A stretch of 64,000 nucleotides of DNA from Mesorhizobium wenxiniae (GTDB lineage: Bacteria; Pseudomonadota; Alphaproteobacteria; Rhizobiales; Rhizobiaceae). Each line of letters starts with the position of its first letter. The first letter of the stretch is position 1. This document shows, piece after piece, positions 9,287 to 16,952 of the stretch. Under the pieces are notes generated by a model. It had not been told where the DNA came from and searched no databases. It worked only from the letters and a program-made list of their open reading frames with translations. Made by a program: the position numbers and the translations under genes. The stretch spans positions 310,001 through 374,000 of the forward strand of contig NZ_NPKH01000039.1 of NCBI RefSeq assembly GCF_002284535.1, written 5' to 3'.

Positions 9287-9571
9287 GGCCAGCCCTCGGA
9301 ATGCATGAAAAGCGCTGGACCGGATGGACAGCGCCGACTCGTCTTCTTCCCTTTCAGGATTGGCGCTGGCTCGTAACACGTCCCGTCGCCGATGAAAAGC
9401 CGATTGCTTTGCGCACGGCAGGGCTGCGAACTCAGCTTGGTGCCTTCGCGGTGACGGATTGGTGACCGGCATTCGCCGCTGCTCTGCGAGCGCAGCGGGA
9501 AAGATACGCTCGGATGGTCGCTCGGGTAGTGGGTCAGGTTGAAATTTGAGCGCCGGCAGGCGATGGATGGC

Positions 9572-9847
9572 CTAATAGTAATCGTAAACGCGCCGCTTGC
9601 CCCGCTTGCACTTGATCTCTTCCTTGTATTCGTCACCTTCCCACTTGCGCTCGATCGTGCAGTTGCCGCGCCGATATTCCTCTTTGTAGCTGTAGCGTTC
9701 CCGCTTCCGCTCATAATTATCTTCGTATCGGTAGCGGTCCTGCCATTTTTCATGGCCGCTCTCGTCCTTCCACGGATCGGCAGCAGCCACGCTGTTGCCT
9801 CCGACGATTGCAACCCACGCGGCAAGCATGGTGCCTAGCATCTTCAT
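9572..9847 (-). CDS. Small secreted charged protein (91 aa)
   Basis: Unrecognised small exported protein. A signal peptide (MKMLGTMLAAWVAIVGGNSVAAADP) is followed by about 65 residues that are extremely rich in Tyr, Glu, Lys and Arg, for example the stretches DRYRYEDNYERKRERYSYK and RRGNCTIERKWEGDEYKEE. Two cysteines (NCTIE and IKCKRG) may form a disulfide. The composition resembles other small rhizobial periplasmic proteins of unknown role. The ATG at 9847 is chosen over a GTG four codons upstream because it starts the signal peptide directly. It is a single gene, with non-coding DNA on both sides. Confidence 0.7.
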   Translation of the reverse strand: MKMLGTMLAAWVAIVGGNSVAAADPWKDESGHEKWQDRYRYEDNYERKRERYSYKEEYRRGNCTIERKWEGDEYKEEIKCKRGKRRVYDYY

Positions 9848-10177
9848 GACGCATCTCACTTCAAAGGGGTTTAACTCGGATAAACCAGTTCCGGTTCCCG
9901 GCGCTTCCGCGCTCGTGATCCGTTGGCAGTTATGCTATTGATTTGTGCATGGTGCTGATTTGCGCCAACCGACCCGCCGCCGAGGCGGGTCTTTTATTTT
10001 AAGCGCCGTTCTTCGCAAGGGTTCGGGCTGGCACGGCTGCCCGGGTCGCACAAATGTGACGGCAAATTAAGGCGACATCCGACCCAACCCGTGGTAACCC
10101 GCCCTGCCTGTCGGCCTGCCCCTCCCCTGGACCGGCAAAGCAATCGACGACGCAACATTCAAATCCGGACGCGTTCC
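9848..10177. other. Intergenic region with an orphan plus-strand terminator
   Basis: About 330 bases between the divergent small secreted protein gene and the DHA2 transporter gene. No open frame of credible coding character is present. The main feature is a good rho-independent terminator at 9971 on the plus strand although no annotated plus-strand gene ends there. This leaves room for a short untranslated RNA of about 50 to 110 bases starting between 9880 and 9950. I could not identify a convincing promoter for it. Confidence 0.4.
9971..9998 (+). terminator. Rho-independent terminator
   Basis: Perfect 8-bp stem GACCCGCC and GGCGGGTC around a 5-base loop, followed directly by CTTTTATTTT. 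The T-run lies on the plus strand only, so it terminates rightward transcription. The nearest rightward gene upstream is rnd, more than 2.7 kb away with leftward genes between, so this terminator has no obvious protein-coding partner. Confidence 0.8.
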
Positions 10178-11599
10178 ATGAACCGCACCATTCCGCTTAT
10201 CCTGGCGGTCGCTCTGTTCATGGAAAACATGGATTCGACCGTTATCGCAACGTCGCTGCCGGCGATCGCCATCGACCTCCAGACCAGCCCGGTCGCGCTC
10301 AAGCTGGCGCTGACCGCCTATCTGGTGTCGCTGGCGGTCTTCATTCCGATCAGCGGCTGGATGGCCGATCGTTTCGGCGCCAAGAACGTGTTTCGGGCGG
10401 CGATCGCCGTGTTCATCGTCGGTTCGGTCGCTTGCGCCGTGTCCAATTCGCTGCCGGCTTTCGTGATTTCGCGCTTCCTGCAAGGCATTGGCGGCGCAAT
10501 GATGACGCCAGTGGGACGGCTTGTGCTGGTGCGCGCCACGCCGAAAAGCGAGCTTGTCGCCGCCATGTCCTGGCTGAGCATCCCGGCGCTGGTCGGGCCG
10601 CTGGTCGGTCCGCCGGTCGGCGGTTTCATCACCACCTATTGCAGCTGGCACTGGATCTTCCTGATCAATGTGCCGATCGGGCTGATCGGCATCTGGCTCG
10701 CCACACGCTTCCTGCCGGAGACCGAATCGGCGCAGACGCCGCCGCTCGACTTCATCGGCTTCGTGCTGAGCGGGCTGGCGGCATCGGGCATCGTGTTCGG
10801 CCTGTCGGTGGTCAGCCTGCCCGCTTTGCCGCCGATCGCCGGCTTTCTCACCGTGGCTGTCGGGCTGGCGTCAGCCGTGCTTTATCTCCTGCATGCGCGC
10901 CGCGCCAAGAATCCGCTATTGGCGCTCGAGCTGTTCCGCAACCAGGTGTTCCGCTCCTCGGTTCTCGGCGGCGGGCTGTTCCGCATCGGCATTGGCGCCG
11001 TGCCTTTCCTTTTGCCGCTGATGTTCCAGATCGGCTTCGGGCTGACGCCGTTCCAATCGGGAATGATCACCTTCGTAGCGGCGGTCGGCGCGATCGGCAT
11101 GAAACTCGTCACGACGCTGATCTTCAGGGTCGCCGGCTTCCGCCGGGTACTGATCTTCGGCTCGCTGATAGCGGCGGCGTCGATCGCCATCAACGGCTTG
11201 TTCACGCCCGACACGCCCTATGTGCTGATTCTCGCCGCCCTGCTCGTCGGCGGCTTCATCCGCTCGATGTTTTTCACCGGCATCAACGCGCTTGCCTATG
11301 CCGAGATTTCGACCGCCGACACCAGCAAGGCAACGCCGATCGCCGCGGTATTCCAGCAACTGTCGATCGCGCTCGGCGTGGCGCTGGCCGGCGGCATCCT
11401 GGAAGTGTCGACGACAATCCATGGCGGGCCGCTGACGCTGAGCGACTTCCACATCGCGTTCTTCATCGTCGCGGCGGTGTCGGCGGCCGCATCGCTGTCA
11501 TTCATGCGGCTGGCGCCGGACGCCGGCAACGCCGTGTCAGGATATGGCGGGCTGACGGCGCCCAAGACGCTGGAGGCGGGTCCACCGGCGGGGCAGTGA
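10178..11599 (+). CDS. DHA2-type MFS drug/proton antiporter (14 membrane segments)
   Basis: Inner-membrane proton-coupled exporter of the EmrB/QacA branch. The 473 residues give about 14 hydrophobic segments. The N-terminal helix carries the branch signature FMENMDSTVIATSLPAIA (TM1 motif D1). Motif A lies between TM2 and TM3 (SGWMADRFGAKNVF), and motif C lies in TM5 (PALVGPLVGPPVGGFI). The start MNRTIPLILAVALFMENMD at 10178 matches the family; the upstream reading frame has no membrane character. It is likely to expel hydrophobic compounds, but the substrate cannot be read from sequence. It converges on rlmE, and no partner EmrA-type membrane fusion gene is adjacent. Confidence 0.88.
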   Translation: MNRTIPLILAVALFMENMDSTVIATSLPAIAIDLQTSPVALKLALTAYLVSLAVFIPISGWMADRFGAKNVFRAAIAVFIVGSVACAVSNSLPAFVISRFLQGIGGAMMTPVGRLVLVRATPKSELVAAMSWLSIPALVGPLVGPPVGGFITTYCSWHWIFLINVPIGLIGIWLATRFLPETESAQTPPLDFIGFVLSGLAASGIVFGLSVVSLPALPPIAGFLTVAVGLASAVLYLLHARRAKNPLLALELFRNQVFRSSVLGGGLFRIGIGAVPFLLPLMFQIGFGLTPFQSGMITFVAAVGAIGMKLVTTLIFRVAGFRRVLIFGSLIAAASIAINGLFTPDTPYVLILAALLVGGFIRSMFFTGINALAYAEISTADTSKATPIAAVFQQLSIALGVALAGGILEVSTTIHGGPLTLSDFHIAFFIVAAVSAAASLSFMRLAPDAGNAVSGYGGLTAPKTLEAGPPAGQ

Positions 11600-11648
11600 G
11601 CCCTTCACCACCCGGCCCTTCGCAGGCTCAGGGCGTTCGAAGCTCGAA

Positions 11649-11666
11649 AAGCCAAGCAATTGGCTT
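11649..11666. repeat. Short hairpin between convergent genes
   Basis: Perfect 7-bp inverted repeat AAGCCAA-GCAA-TTGGCTT between the stop of the DHA2 transporter (11599) and the stop of rlmE (11692). There is no T-run on either side. It may serve as a transcription barrier for the two converging genes or be part of a dispersed intergenic repeat. Confidence 0.5.
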
Positions 11667-11691
11667 CTCGTCCGCTAACGCGGACCGCTTC

Positions 11692-12387
11692 TCACCCCTT
11701 AAAATCCTTCGCCAGCAGATAAAGCTCGACCGACTCGTCCCGCGAGGCCGGCGGCTTGACGTGATGGACCGAGCGGAAATTCTGCTTGAGCCTGGCGAGC
11801 AATTCGTTCTCGGCGCCGCCCTGAAACGTCTTGGCAAGGAAATGGCCGCCCGGCTTCAACACCGAAAGGGCGAAATCAGCCGCCACCTCGCACAGATACA
11901 TCGTGCGGATGTGATCGGTCCGGCGGTGGCCGGTCGTCGGCGCCGCCATGTCGGACAAAACGATGTCCGGTTGGCCACCGAGCGTTTCGGCGAGCTTTTC
12001 CGGCGCCTGCGGGTCGAGAAAATCCATCAACAGCACCGGCGCGCCGGGCACCGCGTCCATCTCCAGATAGTCGATGCCGACGACATGCGGGTGTTCGGCC
12101 GTCGATTTCGTCCGCGCGGCGGCGACCTGGCACCAGCCGCCGGGTGCCGCACCAAGGTCGATGACCTTCATGCCGGGCTTGAGCAGATGGTGCTTGTCGT
12201 CGATCTCGATCAGCTTGTAGGCCGCGCGCGAGCGGTAGCCGTCGGCCTTCGAACGCTGGACATAGGGGTCGTTCATGTGGCGCTGCAGCCAACGGCGCGA
12301 CGATTCCTTCAGGCCGCTCTTCTTCTTGATCCGCGTCTTCAGCACGCGAATGCCGGCAGAGCCTGGTTTTTCCGGCTTCTTGGTCAT
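11692..12387 (-). CDS. rlmE: 23S rRNA 2'-O-ribose U2552 methyltransferase (RrmJ/FtsJ)
   Basis: S-adenosylmethionine-dependent methyltransferase that modifies U2552 in the A-loop of 23S rRNA at a late stage of 50S assembly. The 231 residues include a basic N-terminal extension (about 35 residues with KTRIKKKSG) that contacts rRNA. This is followed by the SAM-binding loop DLGAAPGGWCQVAA and the acidic site LSDMAAPTTGH. The family's catalytic K-D-K-E set fits: Lys in YRSRAAYKL, Asp in LSDMA, Lys in LAKTFQG, and Glu in SVELYLLAKDF. It overlaps the end of ppx by four bases (ATGA), so the two genes form a translationally coupled pair. Confidence 0.95.
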   Translation of the reverse strand: MTKKPEKPGSAGIRVLKTRIKKKSGLKESSRRWLQRHMNDPYVQRSKADGYRSRAAYKLIEIDDKHHLLKPGMKVIDLGAAPGGWCQVAAARTKSTAEHPHVVGIDYLEMDAVPGAPVLLMDFLDPQAPEKLAETLGGQPDIVLSDMAAPTTGHRRTDHIRTMYLCEVAADFALSVLKPGGHFLAKTFQGGAENELLARLKQNFRSVHHVKPPASRDESVELYLLAKDFKG

Positions 12388-13763
12388 CGCCTATCACGCC
12401 CATTGCTGCGCCAGACGCCGTCGTCGGCCATCAATTCGCTCAATATGCCCTCGCGCAGGCCGCGGTCGGCGACACGCAGCCTTTCGGACGGCCACACCGC
12501 GCGGATCGCTTCCAGGATGGCGCAGCCGGCCAGCACCAGATCGGCGCGATCGGCGCCGATGCAAGGGTTGGCGACGCGCTGCTGGAAATCCCAGCCGACC
12601 AGCTTCTCGACCATGCGGTCGACGCTGTCGCGGTCCATCCACAGCCCGTCGACCCGGCGGCGGTCGTAGCGTTCCAGGTCAAGGTGGACGCCGGCGAGCG
12701 TCGTCACGGTGCCCGAGGTGCCGAGCAAATGAAATTTCGGGCTGGCGAGCACATGGCTGAGCCGGTCGCGCCCATCAAAGGCATGCAGGCGCACAGCCAC
12801 ATCTTCGACCATGGCGGCGAAAACCTCGCGGGTGACGGTGCGGCCGCCGAAGCGCTCGGCCAGCGAAACCACCCCGACCGGCAGCGACGTCCAGGAGACG
12901 ATATGGTTGGCGAGCCTCGGCGAGCGGTGGCCGGTGAGGTCGATCAGCGCGATTTCCGAGGAGCCGCCGCCGATGTCGAACAGGACGACGCCTTGCGTGT
13001 CGCGGTCGACCAGCGAGCCGCAGCCCGAAACCGCCAGCCGCGCCTCGGTCTGGCGGTCGATGATTTCGAGCTTCAAGCCGGCCTCGCGCTCGACGCGGTC
13101 GAGGAACTCGGCGCCGTTCGCGGCCGTGCGGCAGGCTTCAGTGGCGATCAGCCGCGCCTTCCTGATCTTGCGGCTGCGCAATTTGTCGCCGCAGATCTTC
13201 AGCGCCTCGACCGCACGATCCATCGCCGGCTGCCCAAGCCGGCCATTGGCGGTGAGGCCCTCGCCCAACCTGACGATGCGCGAGAAAGCGTCGATGACGC
13301 GGAACTGGCCGTGGCGCGTCGGCACCGCCACCAGCAGCCGGCAATTGTTCGTGCCGAGATCGAGTGCCGCAAACACCGGCAGTTCCTGTGCCGGCGAGCG
13401 GCGAACATCCTGCTCCGGCCTGCTTGGCGCAGCTGAGGGCAAAGGCGCGACGATCGCCTCGGGAGGACGGCTGGCTGGGGCGCTGTCGGAGGCCGCCGAC
13501 AGCCCGGCCGCCGCGAGGTGTGCGTCATCGCGCACGAAAACCTTGCGGCCGCGCCGGCGTTTGCGCCGCTTCCTGGTCTTGGCCTTCTGATTCTGGCCAT
13601 TCTGATGCTGGGACGCGTCGCCTGCCTGTCCGTGACCGGACCAAGGCAGCACCGGGCGGCCATTCTGCCGACCGGCGGATGGGCTTGCCTGGCCTGAAGG
13701 CGGCGGCGAAGCCCTGGACACGCCCACTTCCGGCGCGCCAGCGCCGGTGTCGTGGTCTTCCAC
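12384..13763 (-). CDS. Ppx/GppA-family phosphatase with a long basic N-terminal extension
   Basis: Member of the exopolyphosphatase / guanosine pentaphosphate phosphohydrolase family (sugar kinase-actin-HSP70 fold). The catalytic core starts near residue 130 with FAALDLGTNNCRLLVAVP (phosphate 1 loop) and continues with GEGLTANGRL, then ATEACRTAANGAEFL, and the phosphate 2 loop LFDIGGGSSEIALIDL. The first 125 residues are proline- and arginine-rich, including KAKTRKRRKRRRGRK, which suggests polyphosphate or nucleic acid binding. That extension is typical of what I recall for rhizobial homologues. The protein stops after the core, lacking the C-terminal HD domain of E. coli Ppx. GTG at 13763 is the apparent start. 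It is upstream of and coupled to rlmE. Confidence 0.88.
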   Translation of the reverse strand: MEDHDTGAGAPEVGVSRASPPPSGQASPSAGRQNGRPVLPWSGHGQAGDASQHQNGQNQKAKTRKRRKRRRGRKVFVRDDAHLAAAGLSAASDSAPASRPPEAIVAPLPSAAPSRPEQDVRRSPAQELPVFAALDLGTNNCRLLVAVPTRHGQFRVIDAFSRIVRLGEGLTANGRLGQPAMDRAVEALKICGDKLRSRKIRKARLIATEACRTAANGAEFLDRVEREAGLKLEIIDRQTEARLAVSGCGSLVDRDTQGVVLFDIGGGSSEIALIDLTGHRSPRLANHIVSWTSLPVGVVSLAERFGGRTVTREVFAAMVEDVAVRLHAFDGRDRLSHVLASPKFHLLGTSGTVTTLAGVHLDLERYDRRRVDGLWMDRDSVDRMVEKLVGWDFQQRVANPCIGADRADLVLAGCAILEAIRAVWPSERLRVADRGLREGILSELMADDGVWRSNGRDRR

Positions 13764-14053
13764 TGTCGTTCCTTCCGGCGCCGCGCGAACCGGAGATCGG
13801 ACGCAGCAGGCGCTTTCATGTGTTCTAAGTTGCCGCCAGACTAGCAGCGCCGGGCCGGATCACCAAGAGCGCAGGGGCCGAATTTTGCCGGCGGCATGAA
13901 GCGGCAGCAGGAAGAGCCGCGCGTTGCCGGTTGAATAGCCGGCTTCGATAAGGCATTTCTGAAATGGCGGAATGGAACATTCGGAATCGCGGCCAGTTTC
14001 CCTGACGCGAACCGAAAGAGGGCAACGGGGCTGCAACGCATGATCGTCACGCC

Positions 14054-14986
14054 ATGAACTGGAGGCGCTATTTCTGGCCGGTCGTCGGCATTGCGGCGGT
14101 CGTATTCTCGCTGTGGCTGCTGCTGCACGAACTGCGCGGCATCTCGCTCGACGATGTCTGGGACGGCATCGTCGCCATCCCTGGCCGCGGCTGGATGCTC
14201 GCCGCGCTGAGCTCGGTCATCGCTTATGCATCGCTGGCCGGCTACGACCACATCGCGCTCCTGCATATCGGCAAGAAGGTCTCTTGGCTCTTCGTCACCT
14301 TCTGCTCATTCACCACCTATGCGCTGTCGCACAACATCGGCGGCTCGGTATTTTCAGGCGCGGTGATCCGCTACCGCGCCTACGGAACCAGGGGCCTGAC
14401 CGGAAAGGATGTCGGCGTGCTGGTGGCGATCTGCTGGATAACCTTCGTGCTGTCGACGATCCTCGTCTCCGGCCTCGTGCTGGTCTTCGAGCCTGAAATC
14501 ATCGACCGGTTCTCCGGCGCACCGCATCATGGCCTGACCATGGCCGCGGGCGTCGCCATGCTGCTGTTGGTGGCGACCTATGTCTTCGGCAGCTGGCTGC
14601 ATCTCAGGCCATTGAAGATCGGCAGCTTCCAGATCCATTATCCGGCGCTGCCGATCGTCGCGCGGCAATTGCTGATCGGCCCGATCGAGCTTTTGGCGGC
14701 GGCGGCGATCATCTTCTTCGCCCTGCCTGTATCAGGTAATCCCGGCTATTTCGTCGTGCTCGGCGTTTTCCTGGTGTCGTTCTCGGTCGCCCAGATCTCG
14801 CATGCGCCGGGCGGGCTCGGCGTGTTCGAGGTCGTCTTCCTCGCCGGGCTGTCGCACATGGACCCGGTCGGCGTGCTGGCGGCGCTGCTGGTGTTCCGGC
14901 TGTTCTACCTGATCATCCCGCTGGTGATAGCGCTCGGAGTGGTGCTGTACTTCGAGCACTCGCAGCTCGGTCGGGGTGGGAATTGA
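14054..14986 (+). CDS. YbhN/LPG-synthase transmembrane-domain protein
   Basis: Integral membrane protein of 310 residues with about eight hydrophobic segments, matching the LPG_synthase_TM (MprF N-terminal flippase-like, YbhN/UPF0104) domain. Characteristic stretches are TYALSHNIGGSVFSGAVIRY (the conserved N-x-G-G-S-x-x-R/Y region) and SFSVAQISHAPGGLGVFEVV (the H-x-PGGLGVFE motif). There is no cytosolic aminoacyl-phospholipid synthase domain, so it is the membrane part alone. A role in moving or shielding a lipid is possible but unproven. The ATG at 14054 begins MNWRRYFWPVVGIAAVV; I see no strong ribosome site. It is divergent from ppx with 290 non-coding bases between. Confidence 0.82.
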   Translation: MNWRRYFWPVVGIAAVVFSLWLLLHELRGISLDDVWDGIVAIPGRGWMLAALSSVIAYASLAGYDHIALLHIGKKVSWLFVTFCSFTTYALSHNIGGSVFSGAVIRYRAYGTRGLTGKDVGVLVAICWITFVLSTILVSGLVLVFEPEIIDRFSGAPHHGLTMAAGVAMLLLVATYVFGSWLHLRPLKIGSFQIHYPALPIVARQLLIGPIELLAAAAIIFFALPVSGNPGYFVVLGVFLVSFSVAQISHAPGGLGVFEVVFLAGLSHMDPVGVLAALLVFRLFYLIIPLVIALGVVLYFEHSQLGRGGN

Positions 14987-14996
14987 GGGGCACCGG

Positions 14997-15162
14997 CCCT
15001 TCTTCCTTCTCCTCTTGTTGTGGGAGAAGGTGGATCGACGCGCAGCGCCGAGCCGGATGAGGGGTGTTGGATGGAACGCGGCGATGCCAAGCTGGAACAC
15101 CCCTCATCCGGCCGAGCTTCGCTCGGCCACCTTCTCCCACAACAAGGGGAGAAGGAAGAGCC
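14997..15162. repeat. Long imperfect inverted repeat (intergenic palindromic element)
   Basis: The left arm contains CCTTCTCCTCTTGTTGTGGG followed by AGAAGGTGG. The right arm contains CCACCTTCTCCCACAACAAG followed by GGGAGAAGG, so the ends are inverted copies. The centre holds CCGGATGAGGGGTGTTGGA and its inverted partner CAACACCCCTCATCCGG-like sequence. It shares core sequences with the elements at 1752 and 7198 and lies just after the YbhN-like gene. It looks like a complete copy of a dispersed rhizobial intergenic element. Confidence 0.8.
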
Positions 15163-15252
15163 CACGAGACAAACGGCTCGCCCCGGAATGGGCTAGAGTG
15201 AGGGCAAGTCAAAACCGGAAGCAATCGCGCCGATTGAAATGCCTGGGCAGGC

Positions 15253-15280
15253 TTGACTATTTTCCGGCGGCGGCTACAAG
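15253..15280 (+). promoter_or_regulatory. Probable promoter of tRNA-Gln
   Basis: TTGACT at 15253-15258 and TACAAG at 15275-15280 are separated by 16 bases and lie 56 bases before the tRNA. This is a reasonable sigma-70 type match for a stable RNA gene in this group. It is a pattern match only. Confidence 0.5.
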
Positions 15281-15335
15281 GCACGCGCGGCGCCATCGCC
15301 GCCCTGCCCGCGCGGTTTTCTTCAACCGGGCCTGC

Positions 15336-15409
15336 TGGGGAATAGGTTAACGGTAGACCCACGGACTCTGACTCCGTTAGTCCTGGTTCGAATCCAGGTT
15401 CCCCAGCCA
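15336..15409 (+). tRNA. tRNA-Gln, anticodon CTG
   Basis: Full cloverleaf of 74 bases with encoded CCA. The acceptor stem TGGGGAA pairs with TTCCCCA, followed by G73 and CCA. The anticodon stem ACGGA/TCCGT encloses loop CTCTGAC with anticodon CTG at 15368-15370 (reads CAG). The T arm is CCTGG-TTCGAAT-CCAGG. The D arm contains the AGGTTAACGGTAG pattern typical of tRNA-Gln. The 3' half is also the C-terminal coding end of the degraded recombinase on the other strand, marking this tRNA as the insertion site of the element to the right. Confidence 0.97.
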
Positions 15410-16903
15410 GATCTCACTTTTCGCAGATTTGGCCCAGTCGTCAGCCCCAACGCGGGCGGCAGAAGTCACAGTTTCCGCAAGCATGTCAAAGGGTTGGCGG
15501 AACGTAGCGACCACTTCGCCATCCTCCCAAGTGCAGTTCGATAGCACAAAGTTGGCAACCGGCGTTTTTCGCGCGGTTCCTGCATGGCGAACAGCCTTTG
15601 GGCATTCCGGGCCAGGTCGAGAAGCGCAACGCCTTCGTCCAGATAGGATTTGTCGGCGTTCTGGTGCCACTCGATATCTCGCGTTGGCAGCGGTTCTGCT
15701 CCTCGCGCCACTGGTTCGACATTTTCTCGAAGAAGGCCGTGTCGACCACCGATAAGTGCCAGGGCAACCCGGCCACCTGCCGCCGCAAATATGTTCGCGA
15801 GGAAGCGCTCGAAGCACAGTTCACCGAATTGCTTGGACGGCTGAAGTTCGACGACGAGGTGCTCGAATGGATGCGCGATGCGTTGCACGCCAGCCACGCC
15901 GACGAGCGCAGCGAGCACGAGGAAGCGATCAGGCGCTGGTGCCAGTCGAGCTATGGGAGCGCGTTCAGGGCGTGCTCGACGGCCGCTTCGCCAGCAAGGC
16001 TAAGCGCGGCCGGCACGACTTCGCCTTTTCGGGCCTGATCGCCTGCCATGCCTGCGGCTGCGCGCCGTGGTCGGCGAGATCAAGAAGGAACGTTACGTCT
16101 ATTATCATTGCACCGGATACGGCCTCGTGCTTGCCCTGAATGAGCTTGCCGTTCCATTCGAACCAGCCGGTATAGAGTCGATTGCGCAGGATGGTGTGAA
16201 CCGTGCTCACCGGGACATTCGCACCGCTCTTGGGATAAGTGAGGCCCGCCACATGCGCCTTGCGCGCCGCTTCCTTGAGCGAAATGTCGCCGCGCGCATA
16301 CCATTCGAATAGCCGCACCACGACCGGCGACAGCGCCGGGTCGGTGGCGATGATCTTCTTGCCGTCCGGGCCGGTGATGTTGCGATAGCCGAGCGGCGTC
16401 TTGGTCGGCCATATGCCCTGCTCGGCCTTTTCCTGCATGCCCTTGCGGGCTTCCTCGGACAGGTTGTCGATGTAGTTCTTCGCCATCAGCACCTTGATGC
16501 CGTGCATGAACTTTTCCGAGGATCGCGACTCGCGCGAGAGCACCACGCCTTCCTTCGGGAAGTGCATTTCCACGTCGAGGTCGTCGACCGTCACCCAATC
16601 CTTGAGGTTGCGATAGAGGCGGTCGGTCTTCTCGACCAGCATCACGCGAACGGACGGATGCGCCTTGAGGTAGGCGACCATCTCGCCGAACGCGGCGCGG
16701 CCGGTCTGCTTGGCGGTTTCAACGTCGATGTATTCCTGCGCAACCGCGAAGCCGCTCGCCGCCGCGTATTCCTTGAGCAGCTTCAACTGCGCCGGGATCG
16801 AGAAGCCTTCCTTCTCCTGCTCCTTGGAGGAGACGCGGGCATAGATCACCGCCTGTTTGCGGGCGGGATCGGCGGCGGGTGCGGGTTTGGTGGCTCTTTT
16901 CAT
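15377..16903 (-). pseudogene. Large serine recombinase (element integrase), broken and internally rearranged
   Basis: Remnant of a site-specific large serine recombinase. Block A (16903 to 16121, minus strand) is an intact 261-residue N-terminus. It holds the resolvase domain (VIYARVSSKEQEKEGFSIPA with the catalytic serine, and MLVEKTDRLYRNL) and the recombinase domain (GIWPTKTPLGYRN, STVHTILRNRLYTGWFEWNG). Block B (about 15933-16120) and block C (15751-15932) are coded on the plus strand: PVELWERVQGVLDGRF with the Cys motif CHACGC, then KCQGNPATCRRKYVREEAL with FDDEVLEWMRDALHASH. Block D (15750 to 15377) is back on the minus strand (VDTAFFEKMSNQWREEQNRC, then SKSYLDEG-like sequence and ANFVLSNCTWEDGEVVATFR). 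Blocks keep the protein order A-B-C-D, but B and C are each flipped. At least three frameshifts are also present. The stop lies inside tRNA-Gln. The protein cannot be made as one chain. Confidence 0.88.
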
Positions 16904-16906
16904 GTC

Positions 16907-16926
16907 GTTTAGTGTAACCTAAACAC
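16907..16926. promoter_or_regulatory. Candidate operator before the recombinase
   Basis: Dyad GTTTAG-TGTAAC-CTAAAC at 16907-16924, ending 4 bases upstream of the recombinase start codon. The minus strand reads GTGTTTAGGT at 16926-16917, and the identical 10-mer occurs upstream of the element's XRE gene at 31058-31049. The position would block the recombinase promoter or ribosome site. Binding by the XRE protein is an inference. Confidence 0.5.
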
Positions 16927-16952
16927 ACTCTGACCGCAAGACTGTCATAGAG

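Noticed and set aside
13470..13482. GGCTGGCTGGGG inside ppx resembling the complement of the tRNA-Gln end
   Set aside because: Only a few bases match, inside a conserved gene; not an attachment-site duplicate.
15598..16312. Plus-strand open frames around the recombinase as separate genes
   Set aside because: They translate to internal pieces of the large serine recombinase (Cys-rich and C-terminal coil regions) and have no start of their own; they are inverted blocks of the broken gene.
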